The notes under the pieces were generated by a model. It was not told the origin of the DNA and searched no databases. It worked only from the letters and a program-made list of their open reading frames with translations. The translations under genes and the position numbers were made by a program. 64,000 nucleotides of DNA from Shewanella profunda (GTDB lineage: Bacteria; Pseudomonadota; Gammaproteobacteria; Enterobacterales; Shewanellaceae): positions 1 to 64,000 of the forward strand of contig NZ_JAKILG010000018.1 in NCBI RefSeq assembly GCF_023283765.1, given 5' to 3'. Positions 8,684-18,304 of this stretch are shown piece by piece (within the stretch, counting starts at the first letter, position 1; each line of letters opens with the position of its first letter).

Positions 8684-9601
8684 ATGAGCCAACTCTATTT
8701 AGAAGATGGAATTAAACAATTGGTCGGCGAGTTTATTGCGGCGGGTTGCCCATCGGTGCGGGCGCAAACGATAGAGGAACGTCGCCAAGGTTATATTGCC
8801 AGTACCGTACTCGCGGGTGAGCCTGAAGAGGTGTTCGAGGTGCGTGCAATTTCCATCGATGGCGCAGAATTAACTCTGTTCAAACCCTCGGCGGCAAACA
8901 ATTTACCTATCGTCATTTACTACCATGGTGGCTGTTTTGTCAGTGGCGGCGTTGAAACCCACAATCAACAACTGCGTAAACTCGCCAATGATTCTGGCGC
9001 ACTGGTGATCGCCGTTCGCTATCGTCTCGCCCCAGAACATGTTTACCCCGCAGCCCACGACGATGCCTGCCATGCCGCAGAAGTCATCTATCAACATTGC
9101 CACCAATGGGGCGGTGATAACGCTAATATCACCCTGGTGGGCGATAGCGCCGGCGGCCATTTGGCCCTAGTCACTTGCCTACGTTTAAAAGCCAAAGGGC
9201 AATGGTTGCCGCAAAAACAAGTGCTTATCTATCCTATGCTCGATGCCACCGCTAAGAGCCAAAGCTATAGCGACAATGGCGAGAAATACATCATCACCCG
9301 CGATACCTTGCTAACAGGTTTCGATCTGTATTTAGATTGGCACCCCAGAACCGATACCGAAGCCAGTCCACTACGCCGTGATGACTTAGCAGGCTTACCC
9401 GAAACCCATATCATCACCGCGGAGTTTGATCCCCTCGTCGATGAGGGTGAACAGCTATTTAGGAATCTATTAGAGGCTGGTGTAAATGCCCACTGCCGTC
9501 GTTATCTTGGCGTCATCCATGGCTTCTTCCAACTCTCAGGTGTGAGTCGTTCCGCTCGGGATGCCATGGTGCAGGTGGTCAATATCGTGAAACAAAACTA
9601 G
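8684..9601 (+). CDS. Alpha/beta hydrolase, hormone-sensitive-lipase (HSL) family esterase
   Basis: A 305-aa cytoplasmic carboxylesterase. The HSL-family oxyanion motif HGGCF is at 81-85, the nucleophile elbow GDSAGG puts the catalytic serine at S155, and the acid and histidine are D249 (EFDP) and H279 (VIHGF). RYRLAPEHVYPAAHDD (112-127) is typical of the family. It should hydrolyse short-chain acyl or aryl esters; the physiological substrate is unknown. TAGGAG lies 7 bp before the ATG. Single gene, ended by a strong terminator. Confidence 0.92.
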   Translation: MSQLYLEDGIKQLVGEFIAAGCPSVRAQTIEERRQGYIASTVLAGEPEEVFEVRAISIDGAELTLFKPSAANNLPIVIYYHGGCFVSGGVETHNQQLRKLANDSGALVIAVRYRLAPEHVYPAAHDDACHAAEVIYQHCHQWGGDNANITLVGDSAGGHLALVTCLRLKAKGQWLPQKQVLIYPMLDATAKSQSYSDNGEKYIITRDTLLTGFDLYLDWHPRTDTEASPLRRDDLAGLPETHIITAEFDPLVDEGEQLFRNLLEAGVNAHCRRYLGVIHGFFQLSGVSRSARDAMVQVVNIVKQN

Positions 9602-9626
9602 CCAATTCTTAAATCTCTTAATCCAT

Positions 9627-9662
9627 AAAAAAGGCTTCCTATCCAGATAGAAAGCCTTTTTT
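9627..9662 (+). terminator. Bidirectional terminator after the esterase gene
   Basis: An 11-bp stem AAAAAAGGCTT / AAGCCTTTTTT with a 14-nt loop sits between the convergent esterase and Lgt-like genes. The A-run and T-run make it functional on both strands. Confidence 0.9.
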
Positions 9663-9672
9663 ACACTTTGAT

Positions 9673-9715
9673 CTTATACCAATCGCATTAAGACCTTATA
9701 CCAATCGCCTTAAGA
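9673..9715. repeat. Tandem ~21-bp repeat, two copies
   Basis: CTTATACCAATCGC, one variable base, TTAAGAC is repeated (9673-9693 and 9695-9715) immediately after the stop of the Lgt-like gene. The core TATACCAATCGCATTAAG looks like a dispersed Shewanella intergenic motif, but that is memory rather than a search. Confidence 0.8.
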
Positions 9716-9716
9716 C

Positions 9717-10502
9717 TTAGACACGCGGCTTTCGATACGCCAAGAACAACAAGACTAGACCTACGGCTAAAAACGGTAAGCTCAGAAGTTGTCCCGCACT
9801 TAAGACAGTTTCAGAGTAAGCCGCTTGGCTAACTTTAATCGACTCAATCGCAATTCGCGCACTAAACACCGACACCAGAAACAGGCCAAAAATAGCCCCA
9901 TGCCTTTGTTTAATCTGCGTGTATTGATACAAAGCATACAGACCAATAAAGATAGCTAAATAAGCGAAAGCCTCATAGAGCTGTGCTGGATGTCTTGGCA
10001 ACATGTCGACACGGGCAAATATAATGCCCCAAGCTTGAGTCGTGGGATCGCCTAAAATTTCTGAGTTGGCGAAGTTTGCCATACGCACAAAAAAGCCAAA
10101 AATGGCGGTGGCGATCGCGAGTCTATCCAACAAAAACAAGAAGGGTAGCTTCACTTTACGTTGGTAATAATACAAGGCCAGAATCGCGCCTAAACCACCA
10201 CCGTGGCTGGCGAGTCCGCCTTCCCAAATCGCCAAGATCTTAAGCGGATGAGCAAAGTAATAAGTCGGATCGTAAAACATACAATGGGCCAAACGCGCGC
10301 CGACTATGATGCCGACCACACAATAAATCAGCAGATTATCGAGGGATTCGATATCGAGATTTTCCTTGATATACATCCGCTTCATCACCTGAAAACCCGC
10401 GGTGATAGCAACAGCAAACAAAACGCCATACCAATGTATTTTTACTCCCATAAACGAGATTAATACAGGATCTGGCCCCCACACTAAGTGTTCCAAATTC
10501 AA
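9717..10502 (-). CDS. lgt: Prolipoprotein diacylglyceryl transferase (Lgt) family protein
   Basis: A 261-aa multi-spanning inner-membrane protein. Lgt moves diacylglycerol from phosphatidylglycerol to the lipobox cysteine of prolipoproteins. Visible family features are the early HWYG motif, GARLAHCMFY, EGGLASHGGGLGA with the conserved SHGG, and RMANFANSEILG, which fits the Lgt signature R-x-[GA]-N-F-x-N-x-E-x(2)-G, but the residue before the Arg is Val, not Gly. This suggests a divergent paralogue; the housekeeping lgt is normally next to thyA, not here. The start is TTG: 10502, or 10496 with better spacing to GGAG. Single gene. Confidence 0.8.
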   Translation of the reverse strand: MNLEHLVWGPDPVLISFMGVKIHWYGVLFAVAITAGFQVMKRMYIKENLDIESLDNLLIYCVVGIIVGARLAHCMFYDPTYYFAHPLKILAIWEGGLASHGGGLGAILALYYYQRKVKLPFLFLLDRLAIATAIFGFFVRMANFANSEILGDPTTQAWGIIFARVDMLPRHPAQLYEAFAYLAIFIGLYALYQYTQIKQRHGAIFGLFLVSVFSARIAIESIKVSQAAYSETVLSAGQLLSLPFLAVGLVLLFLAYRKPRV

Positions 10503-10668
10503 TTACTCCATAACACTTGCTACATCGAGGTACGCTAAAAAAGCTTGTTTTACGTGGTTAAACACCAATAAACAAGTCCTATTAAGCCGTTCTCGGAATA
10601 TCCACCACAATAAGGTTGTTTTATGCCCAAACAACCTCAGGATCCCGGTCGATATTCACTATTGCACT

Positions 10669-11151
10669 TTAATTGTGCTCACTTCTACTGAGCCGCAGAA
10701 TAATATCCCTATGCTGCGGATATTGCGCCAACAAATTCTCTTGGCTAAATAGTTCAAAATCATCGAAGGTAAAACCGGGTGATACCATGCAACCAACGAG
10801 TGAAAAACCAGCTTGATTCATGGCCGAGCCAAAAATACAGCCCTTGGGCACTAAAAATTGTGGTCGTTCTCCCGCAGCTAAATTGAGCCCTAGTTGCGCC
10901 GTAGTCAACTCACCATCAGGGTCAATCATATAAATCGTCAGTGATTGCCCCGCATGGAAATACCACATTTCATCTGCAGTCAGGCGATGAAAGTGGGAAA
11001 CCTCCCCCGTACGCAGCAAAAAATAGATACTGCTCCACAGTGAGCGAGTGTCATCGAACTGCATATCTGAACGATAGGATGAGCGGTAATAGCCCCCTTC
11101 AACATGCTGCTCTAGCGCTAAATATTCAATAAATTCATCGGCTGTGTGCAT
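10669..11151 (-). CDS. Cupin-fold protein (DUF985 type)
   Basis: A 160-aa small beta-barrel protein of the DUF985 cupin branch. Typical motifs are EGGYYRSSYRS, SIYFLLRTGEVSHFHRL, DEMWYFHAGQSLTIY, LVPKGCIFGS and VSPGFTFDDFEL. The His/Glu residues in SHFHRL and DEMWYFH may bind a metal. The function is not established; family members resemble sugar epimerases or isomerases in fold only. I chose the ATG at 11151 over an upstream TTG at 11157 because AGAGG is 8 bp away from it. Divergent from the TonB receptor. Confidence 0.85.
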   Translation of the reverse strand: MHTADEFIEYLALEQHVEGGYYRSSYRSDMQFDDTRSLWSSIYFLLRTGEVSHFHRLTADEMWYFHAGQSLTIYMIDPDGELTTAQLGLNLAAGERPQFLVPKGCIFGSAMNQAGFSLVGCMVSPGFTFDDFELFSQENLLAQYPQHRDIILRLSRSEHN

Positions 11152-11242
11152 ACTCAATACCTCTAAAATAAGATCAGAATCAAATCTTTATCATCTGACT
11201 AATACGTGTTTTAAGAAGATGTTAAAAACATGACCAATGTCA

Positions 11243-11271
11243 ATTAACAATAATTCTCATTCGCATATTAT
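11243..11271 (+). promoter_or_regulatory. Promoter with Fur-like operator before the TonB receptor
   Basis: TTAACA (11244-11249) and TATTAT (11266-11271) are 16 bp apart. The spacer contains AATAATTCTCATT, which resembles the NATAAT/ATTATC hexamers of a Fur box. The match is partial. Confidence 0.5.
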
Positions 11272-11303
11272 GGCGCCACTTTCTATTTTACGGAGAAACG
11301 AGA

Positions 11304-13466
11304 GTGAAACCTACTTATCTGGCCACAATCTTAGCCATCTTTCTTAGTCCACAGCTTGTGGTAGCAGAAGAAGTTGATAGCGCTGAAACAGCAAATATTG
11401 AACGTCTGAGTGTTATCGGGGTAAGGCAGCGGCTGGAGCAAGCGGGAACGCTAGCCAATACCATAATGAAAACCGAGGTGATTAACGCGAGCACGATTGA
11501 AAATAAAAACGCCGTTAATCTCTCGGAAGCCATTGATAACTCTCCGGGGGTAAAGGTTTCTAACGAATGCTCCATGTGTGGCGTTAAGCGCATTATGCTT
11601 AATGGCATGAAAGGTGAGCAGACCACAATTTTGGTGGATGGCTTGCCTGTACACACCATGATCTCTGGTTACTATGCCGTAGATGCTATCCCCACCACAG
11701 GGATAGAACGTATTGAAGTTGCCCGTGGTGCGGGCGCATCATTAATTGCCCCCGAAGCCATTGGTGGCACCATCAATATTATCAGCTACGAACCCACGGA
11801 AAACGGTGCCGAACTCGATGTCTCTGCAGGTGAAAATGGTTACCGAAAACTCGGTTTTCTTGGCAAGGGGGTGAGTGAGGATGGTCGTACCCGTGCGACT
11901 TTAGTTGCCCAATACGATGATAGGGATCAGTTTGATGCCGATCATAACCAAGTCAACGAAGCGCCAATGCAGGAAAACCGCAGCCTAACCGCAAGAGTGT
12001 CGCAGGACGTCACAGACACAGACAATCTGGTGTTACGTATTGCCAATATTCAATCAGAAATTTTTGGTGGGCCCATGTTAGGCAGCACCTTTGCCGATAG
12101 CACCGCCTCAAGTATTGGCAATGTATTGTCTGGTTTTGACGATCAATTTAGTGAGCCACAACAACTATTTGAAGATGGTGATGTTCGCAAACCTTTTACA
12201 GGCAAAGCGTGGGAAACCACCGAATGGATCAAAACTGAGCGCAATGAGATTTCATTAGCTTGGCTTAGAGAATTCAGCGATGACTGGAATATGCATCTGG
12301 CAGCAAGCTATGCCGAGCATGATCAAGATTCATTCTATGAGGGATTCGATTATATCGCCGATGATAAAATGTGGTTCTTCGATGCTCGTTTTAACTACCT
12401 GCTGAGTGAAAGCCAACTACTCACCTTTGGCGCTGATTTACGCACAGAGGAAATGCGCTCCCATTCCCGCACAGGCAGTGCTAATCCAGATTATGTTTCT
12501 GATTCCTTTGACTATGATGTGAAAGGTATTTATCTACAGGATACGTGGCAAGCAACCGAAGTACTCGAAGTCGCCATGGCCCTGCGTTACGACACGATCA
12601 CCGCCGATTTTACCGATCCCAACAAGCCGGGTACCGAACTCGATGAATCCATTCTATCCCCACGACTGGATATACGCCTGCGCCACAATGATGAATGGAC
12701 CTCACGCGTCTCAGCCGGACGGGGTTACCGAGCGCCGCTTTCCTTCTTTGAAACCGACCATGGCATATTAGACGGCTCCCTTGGGTTTGACATTGATATC
12801 GATGAATTAGAGCGATCAAACTCGGCCAGCTATGCGTTAAGTTATGAAGGTGAAAGACTCACCTCTACCGCCTCAATCGCATGGACAGAAGTGGAGCATC
12901 TCGCGGCATTAACCACCAATGACCATGGTATTCCACTGCTCACTCAGCTTGATGAAAAAGCAACAGTGATCACCAGTGATATTGCATTCGGCTACCGCTT
13001 AACCGATGACATGACCTTAAGTCTAACGGCTGAAAATTTTGACTACGATTCAGTATTCAAATCATCCTATGCTGTTGCACCAATTGAGGAAAGGCTGACA
13101 CTCACCTTCGACTGGGATGTGAACGATTGGGAATTTTTCGCTAACCTCGTTTGGGTTGGCAGTCGTGATTTATCCGATTATGGCTACGAAGGTTACAACC
13201 GCTTAGATGCCAATGGTCAAGTGGATCCCGACTCTAAAAAGACTACGGATGCCCCTGCCTACTTCACACTCGATCTACGTGTCAGCTATCAGTTAAATGA
13301 ATATGTGTCCCTTTACAGCGGAGTAAGCAATTTATTTGATTACACCCAAGCGGGCGATGAAGAAACACCCTTGTTTTACGATGCTGAGGGTGCCTTTGAC
13401 GTGGGATATATCTATGGCCCGCTGCGTGGCAGAGAGATTTACGCCGGCATGAAGTTAGCCTTCTAA
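11304..13466 (+). CDS. TonB-dependent outer-membrane receptor with CxxC plug motif
   Basis: A 720-aa outer-membrane gated barrel. Signal peptide 1-21 (VVA before EEV), TonB-box-like IERLSVIG at 32-39, plug domain about 50-165 with DNSPGVKVS, ILVDGLPVHT, IERIEVARGAGASLIAPEAIGGTINI, then the barrel ending in an aromatic KLAF C-terminus. An unusual NECSMCGVKR segment puts two cysteines (C89, C92) in the plug. A Fur-like operator upstream suggests iron regulation, so a siderophore or metal ligand is likely but not proven. The start is GTG after CGGAG. The stop overlaps the next gene's ATG by 1 nt (TAATG). Confidence 0.9.
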   Translation: MKPTYLATILAIFLSPQLVVAEEVDSAETANIERLSVIGVRQRLEQAGTLANTIMKTEVINASTIENKNAVNLSEAIDNSPGVKVSNECSMCGVKRIMLNGMKGEQTTILVDGLPVHTMISGYYAVDAIPTTGIERIEVARGAGASLIAPEAIGGTINIISYEPTENGAELDVSAGENGYRKLGFLGKGVSEDGRTRATLVAQYDDRDQFDADHNQVNEAPMQENRSLTARVSQDVTDTDNLVLRIANIQSEIFGGPMLGSTFADSTASSIGNVLSGFDDQFSEPQQLFEDGDVRKPFTGKAWETTEWIKTERNEISLAWLREFSDDWNMHLAASYAEHDQDSFYEGFDYIADDKMWFFDARFNYLLSESQLLTFGADLRTEEMRSHSRTGSANPDYVSDSFDYDVKGIYLQDTWQATEVLEVAMALRYDTITADFTDPNKPGTELDESILSPRLDIRLRHNDEWTSRVSAGRGYRAPLSFFETDHGILDGSLGFDIDIDELERSNSASYALSYEGERLTSTASIAWTEVEHLAALTTNDHGIPLLTQLDEKATVITSDIAFGYRLTDDMTLSLTAENFDYDSVFKSSYAVAPIEERLTLTFDWDVNDWEFFANLVWVGSRDLSDYGYEGYNRLDANGQVDPDSKKTTDAPAYFTLDLRVSYQLNEYVSLYSGVSNLFDYTQAGDEETPLFYDAEGAFDVGYIYGPLRGREIYAGMKLAF

Positions 13467-13927
13467 TGTTACGCCAAATCATATTAGTACTACTTTGCTG
13501 CGCCGCGCCTCTACAGGCGGCGCAGCTGACCCGCGACTATCAGTTCCAGGAACTGCGCGGCCAAAAGCTCACCAACCTCTCGCATCTAGAGGGGCAAGCA
13601 ACGGCGATCATGTTTTTTGAACCTGAATGCCCTTGGTGCATCAAGCAAGCAGGCGTACTCAAAAAACTGCATCAAGACTGTGGTCAACCTATTCACCCTG
13701 TCGCGCTAGGGGTTAATGGCGATAACTTAGCCTTAAAACGCGCCCTATTCCGGCTTAATTTCCCCTTTGAAGCCTACCGCGCACCGCCAGAATTGCTAAA
13801 AGAAATGGGAGGCATACCCGCAACCCCGATCCTGCTTTTGTTAAATGCAAAGGGGGAGTTAGTGAAGGGATATCGCGGTTACACCAGTGAAGATGAGCTA
13901 AAAGCGCAACTCTGCCCCACGGCTTAA
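13466..13927 (+). CDS. Exported thioredoxin-like (TlpA-type) protein
   Basis: A 153-aa periplasmic thiol-redox protein. Signal peptide about 1-18 (LVLLCCAAPLQA), active-site CPWC at C55-C58 in FFEPECPWCIKQ, and the cis-proline loop GIPATPILLL. The CPWC dipeptide and the TlpA-like layout suggest disulfide reduction or exchange. Its ATG overlaps the receptor stop codon, so the two are translationally coupled. As the receptor plug has a CxxC pair, this protein could reduce or load it; that is inference. Confidence 0.85.
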   Translation: MLRQIILVLLCCAAPLQAAQLTRDYQFQELRGQKLTNLSHLEGQATAIMFFEPECPWCIKQAGVLKKLHQDCGQPIHPVALGVNGDNLALKRALFRLNFPFEAYRAPPELLKEMGGIPATPILLLLNAKGELVKGYRGYTSEDELKAQLCPTA

Positions 13928-14015
13928 ATGATAGAGTTTGCAGATAAGGAGCAAACGACCATTTGTAGCAAATTTCTCACCGCCAACCAAACGGATCTAT
14001 GCCACTGGTTGAAAC

Positions 14016-14043
14016 AAAAAAGCGAACCCTAAGGTTCGCTTTT
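14016..14043 (-). terminator. Bidirectional terminator between thioredoxin-like gene and ycaO
   Basis: An 11-bp stem AAAAGCGAACC / GGTTCGCTTTT. On the minus strand it ends in at least six T, 30 bp past the ycaO stop; on the plus strand it follows the thioredoxin-like gene. Confidence 0.9.
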
Positions 14044-14073
14044 GATGCGTTCAGCTAATGCCAAATAACAAAA

Positions 14074-16260
14074 TTAATTCGCGACTTTGGCTTTGCGGGC
14101 TTGGTGCAGCTTTTTATAGCTTTCAATCAATCTTAAATGCGGCTCAATACCTTCGAGCTGCATACTGGTCTTGGTTAAGCCGTAAAAACGCACTTTACCT
14201 GTGACTGAGCCGACAACATTGTCCATCACTTCTTTACCGAACATGCGATTGAAATTATGGATAAAATCATCAAGCTCTAACTCGTCATCTAAGGTCACTT
14301 CCAGCACTGCATTCATAGCTTGATAAAACAAACCACGTTTAACGGTATTGTCGTTAAATTGCAGGAATTCACCTACTAATTCGAGCGCATCTTCGTGCTC
14401 ACCAAGTGCCAGATAAATCAGGATCTTAAGCTCAATAATTGTCAGTTTTCCCCACACGGTATTTTCATCGAAAACAATACCAATCAGGGTGCGGATATCC
14501 GTGTAATTATCGAGTTGGCTTTCTTCTAAACGATTAACCAGACTGACAAGCTGTTTAGTGCTTAAAGAATGCAGATTTAAAATATCTTCACGGTAAGCCA
14601 GCGCCTTGTTAGTGTTGTCCCAAACCAAGTCATCGACGGGGTAAATTTCTGAATAATCAGGGACTAGAATGCGGCAAGCCGATGCGCCAAGATCGGTAAA
14701 CTCGGCGATATACACCTCTTTACCTAGCTCTTCTAAAATGCCAAATAGCTTTTCAGCTTCTTGTTCGTTGCTGCCAGAAAAATCCCATTCGCAGAATTCA
14801 TAATCAAATTTACTGCTAAAGAAGCGCCAAGAGATAACCCCAGTTGAATCAATAAAGTGCTCAACAAAGTTTTCAGGCTCGCTGACCGCCATACTGTTAA
14901 ATGTCGGTTTTGGCACATCGTTCAAGCCTTCGAAGCTGCGGCCTTGCAGTAATTCAGTTAAGCTGCGCTCTAACGCCACTTCAAAGCTTGGGTGCGCGCC
15001 AAAGGAGGCAAATACACCGCCGGTTTTCGGGTTCATCAGGGTTACGCACATTACAGGGAATTGGCCACCGAGTGAGGCGTCTTTTACCACCACGGGGAAA
15101 CCTTGTTCTTCTAAACCGTTAATGCCCGCGAGGATGCTTGGGTACTTTTCTAGTACAGACATAGGCACATCGGGCAGTACAATTTCTTGTTCGATGATTT
15201 GACGTTTAACGGCGCGCTCAAAAATCTCTGACAGGCACTGCACATGGGCTTCTTGCAGGTTATTACCCGCGCTCATGCCATTACTTAAGAACAGGTTTTC
15301 AATCAGGTTCGACGGAAAATAAACCGTTTCACCGTCGGATTTACGGGTGTAAGGAATCGCACAAATGCCGCGCTTAATATTGCCCGAATTGGTATCAATC
15401 AGGTGCGAGCCACACAGCTCGTCGTCGGGATTATAAATCTCTAAACAATAGTCATCCAAAATACCCGCTGGTAGCGCATCATCTTCTTCTAACGCAAACC
15501 ACTTTTCATTGGGATAATGCACAAATTCGCTATTGGCGATCTCTGTACCAAAGAATTGATCATTATAGAAAAAGTTATTATTTAACCGCTCGATAAACTC
15601 GCCGAGTGCCGAGCATAGCGCGCTTTCTTTGGTCGCGCCTTTACCATTGGTGAAACACATTGGCGAAGCGGCGTCACGAATGTGCAGTGACCACACGTTC
15701 GGCACTATATTGCGCCAGGATGAAATCTCAATCTTCATCCCAAGATCGGCGAGCATGCCCGTCATATTGGCAATGGTCTGCTCCAGCGGCAGATCTTTAC
15801 CCAGAATAAAGGTGCTCGATGCACCATCTGGTTGCCCCATCAACATGGCATTGGCGTCTGAATCTAGGTTTTCGACGGTTTCAATTTTAAATTCTGGCCC
15901 CGTTTGTACCACTTTTTTTACGGTACAACGGTCAATCGAGCGCAAAATGCCTTCGCGATCTTTCTCCGAAATATCATCGGGGAGCTCGACCTGAATTTGG
16001 AAAATCTGATTGTAGCGATCCTCTGGATCGACAATATTGTTCTGCGACAGCCTGATATTATCCGTTGGAATATCACGGGCTTTGCAATATACCTTCACGA
16101 AATAGGCCGCACACAGGGCTGACGACGCTAAGAAATAGTCAAACGGACTGGGGGCAGAACCATCACCTTTGTAGCGGATCGGCTGATCGGCGGTCACGGT
16201 AAAATCATCAAACTTGGCTTCAAGTCTAAGATTGTCGAGAAAATTAACTTTGATTTCCAT
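14074..16260 (-). CDS. ycaO: OsmC–YcaO fusion protein
   Basis: A 728-aa protein made of an N-terminal OsmC-like domain (about 1-140, with the FDYFLASSALCAAYFVKVYC helix) and a full YcaO (about 150-728). E. coli YcaO has 586 residues and lacks the first domain. The YcaO part matches it closely: PNVWSLHIRD, CFTNGKGATKESALCSALGEFIERL, NGMSAGN, CLSEIFERAVK, DASLGGQFPV, FASFGAHPSFEVALERSLTELLQGR. YcaO proteins use ATP to phosphorylate backbone amides; E. coli YcaO is linked to methylthiolation of ribosomal protein S12 by RimO. OsmC domains are thiol peroxidases, so the fusion may join sulfur or peroxide chemistry to that job. Single gene. Confidence 0.93.
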   Translation of the reverse strand: MEIKVNFLDNLRLEAKFDDFTVTADQPIRYKGDGSAPSPFDYFLASSALCAAYFVKVYCKARDIPTDNIRLSQNNIVDPEDRYNQIFQIQVELPDDISEKDREGILRSIDRCTVKKVVQTGPEFKIETVENLDSDANAMLMGQPDGASSTFILGKDLPLEQTIANMTGMLADLGMKIEISSWRNIVPNVWSLHIRDAASPMCFTNGKGATKESALCSALGEFIERLNNNFFYNDQFFGTEIANSEFVHYPNEKWFALEEDDALPAGILDDYCLEIYNPDDELCGSHLIDTNSGNIKRGICAIPYTRKSDGETVYFPSNLIENLFLSNGMSAGNNLQEAHVQCLSEIFERAVKRQIIEQEIVLPDVPMSVLEKYPSILAGINGLEEQGFPVVVKDASLGGQFPVMCVTLMNPKTGGVFASFGAHPSFEVALERSLTELLQGRSFEGLNDVPKPTFNSMAVSEPENFVEHFIDSTGVISWRFFSSKFDYEFCEWDFSGSNEQEAEKLFGILEELGKEVYIAEFTDLGASACRILVPDYSEIYPVDDLVWDNTNKALAYREDILNLHSLSTKQLVSLVNRLEESQLDNYTDIRTLIGIVFDENTVWGKLTIIELKILIYLALGEHEDALELVGEFLQFNDNTVKRGLFYQAMNAVLEVTLDDELELDDFIHNFNRMFGKEVMDNVVGSVTGKVRFYGLTKTSMQLEGIEPHLRLIESYKKLHQARKAKVAN

Positions 16261-16639
16261 TGAATATGATTTCCACTAAATATGCGAGTCTGTAGCAGCC
16301 CATCGACCAAGGCGCTCATTGGTAATGAGTATTAGGGGTGAATTATCGGTGTTTTTAGCCCATTAGTCTTGGGTTAATTATGTTAAAAAATCAGATAGGG
16401 GATTTACTGGGGCAAAAGAGTTAAATACATCCTAATGCCATCAGCTGATCCCACCCGTTGACTAAACTAAGATCACACCAAAGCTTGTGCTTTACAGCAT
16501 AATTACGCCTTTCAAGGTAAGTCAAAAGCGGACTTTTTATTGAAAGTATGACAGATTTGTTAACTTAAGCACTGAGAAATAAGGAACACTAGCTATACTC
16601 CCCATAGTAAAAGCGATGTTCATCTTGGAGTATTCAGAT
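16261..16639. other. Intergenic region, no gene seen
   Basis: A 379-bp divergent spacer between ycaO and the chemoreceptor gene. It is A/T-rich with no hairpin, ORF or operator that I can support; promoters for both genes must lie here. Confidence 0.5.
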
Positions 16640-18304
16640 ATGCCTCATTTTAATTTACGTAATAAATTACTGTTATTATCACTGTTCCCTCTCCTCTTTA
16701 CTTTATGTGTACTCATGACTGTTACTTACTATGTCGAGCAAGATGCCCTTGCCGATGAAGTAACTATCTTTAAAACTAAACTGATTGGTGAGCGTAAAGC
16801 ACAAATAAAAGAAGCGACTGAAATTGCCGCAGGTATAGTGCAATACCAACTGTCTTTAAAGGAAAATGGCAATGTAAATCAAGCGCTGCGTGATATTCGT
16901 TTTGGTAGTGCTGGCTACTTTTTTATCTATGACTCTCAGGGCAAAAACCTGTTCCATGCCGTCATGCCCAACCTCGAAGGGCAAAATAAAATCGATATGA
17001 CCGATCCCCGCGGCACTAAAATTATTGTCGGTTTACTCGATGCAGCTAAAAATGGCGATGGCAACTTCTCCTTTTATTTTGAAAAACCTAACACCAAGGA
17101 GCAGGTAGAAAAACTCGGTTACTCTATGATGATCCCCGGAACTGACTGGATGTTAGGCACAGGGGCTTATATCGATGATATCGACGCTGTTGTTGACGAT
17201 TATCGTACCGCGGCAACTGAGCAAATGATGAATAAATCCTTTGGGATCCTGCTGATTGCGCTTGTCCTCGCTGGCATAACCGCATTTATCATTATGATTG
17301 CAACCCACCGTATGGTAACTCCCATCAAAAATATGGCCGATAACCTAAACGATATCGCCAAAGGAGAAGGAGATTTAACCAAGCGCCTCACCGTCAAGGG
17401 AGAAGATGAAATCGCTAAACTGGGTCAATCCTTTAATCTCTTTGTGGACAAACTCCAAACCATCATAGGTGATGTCGCAAGCGCGACGTCTAAAGTTAAA
17501 TCCGCTGCTAATGCGATTCATGATCAAACTAAAGTCATGTCGAGCCAGCTCATCAGCCATAACAATGAAACCGATCAAGTGGTGACGGCAATTACTGAAA
17601 TGTCATCCACGGCAAGCGAAGTTGCACAAAATACCACGCAAGTGGCTGAGGCAACCCAAGCTGCCACGCTCGATGTTGCAAATGCCCAGCGCTGTGTCGA
17701 TGTCTCCTTAGAGGAAATTGCAGGCTTGATGGAGCAAATCAATAATGCAGCGGGTAGCATTCAATCCCTGAGCGAACAATCTAAGAAAATCAATAATGTG
17801 CTGTCCGTGATTGGTGGCATTGCCGAGCAAACTAACCTGTTAGCATTAAATGCCGCCATAGAAGCGGCCCGTGCCGGTGAACAAGGCCGAGGTTTTGCGG
17901 TGGTAGCCGATGAGGTGCGTAATTTGGCGAGCCGAACTCAGTCAAGCACATTAGAAATCAATGAAATGCTCACTGAACTGCACAAACTTGTCGCGCAGGC
18001 AGTAAAAACCATGGAAGAGAGCCAACACAGTTGTGTACGTTCGGTGGATTCTTCCCGCGCTATCTCCGAAAGCCTTGGCTCAGTAACATCGGCAGTCACG
18101 GCGATCAACGATATGAGTACCCAAATTGCAACAGCGGCGACGGAGCAAAGCTCTGTAACCGAAGAAATCAACCGCAATGTGTACGCAATCCAAGAGATTG
18201 TGAATGAGTTACTCCACTCCAGCGAAGATGCAGCCAGAGTCAGTCAAACCGTATCACAGGAAGGACTTAATCTAGGTAAGCTCATCGGCCAGTTTAAGAT
18301 TTAA
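16640..18304 (+). CDS. Methyl-accepting chemotaxis protein with periplasmic single-Cache domain
   Basis: A 554-aa inner-membrane chemoreceptor. TM1 about 9-31, a periplasmic sCache_2-like sensor ([48 protein letters not shown]) to about 190, TM2 about 201-222, HAMP to about 275, then the coiled-coil signalling domain with the conserved hairpin tip [19 protein letters not shown] and [13 protein letters not shown]. Cache receptors of this type often sense small organic acids; the ligand is not readable. The ATG at 16640 follows TTGGAG at 9 bp; an in-frame upstream start at 16616 would only add 8 residues. It has no C-terminal CheR-binding pentapeptide. Confidence 0.93.
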   Translation: MPHFNLRNKLLLLSLFPLLFTLCVLMTVTYYVEQDALADEVTIFKTKLIGERKAQIKEATEIAAGIVQYQLSLKENGNVNQALRDIRFGSAGYFFIYDSQGKNLFHAVMPNLEGQNKIDMTDPRGTKIIVGLLDAAKNGDGNFSFYFEKPNTKEQVEKLGYSMMIPGTDWMLGTGAYIDDIDAVVDDYRTAATEQMMNKSFGILLIALVLAGITAFIIMIATHRMVTPIKNMADNLNDIAKGEGDLTKRLTVKGEDEIAKLGQSFNLFVDKLQTIIGDVASATSKVKSAANAIHDQTKVMSSQLISHNNETDQVVTAITEMSSTASEVAQNTTQVAEATQAATLDVANAQRCVDVSLEEIAGLMEQINNAAGSIQSLSEQSKKINNVLSVIGGIAEQTNLLALNAAIEAARAGEQGRGFAVVADEVRNLASRTQSSTLEINEMLTELHKLVAQAVKTMEESQHSCVRSVDSSRAISESLGSVTSAVTAINDMSTQIATAATEQSSVTEEINRNVYAIQEIVNELLHSSEDAARVSQTVSQEGLNLGKLIGQFKI

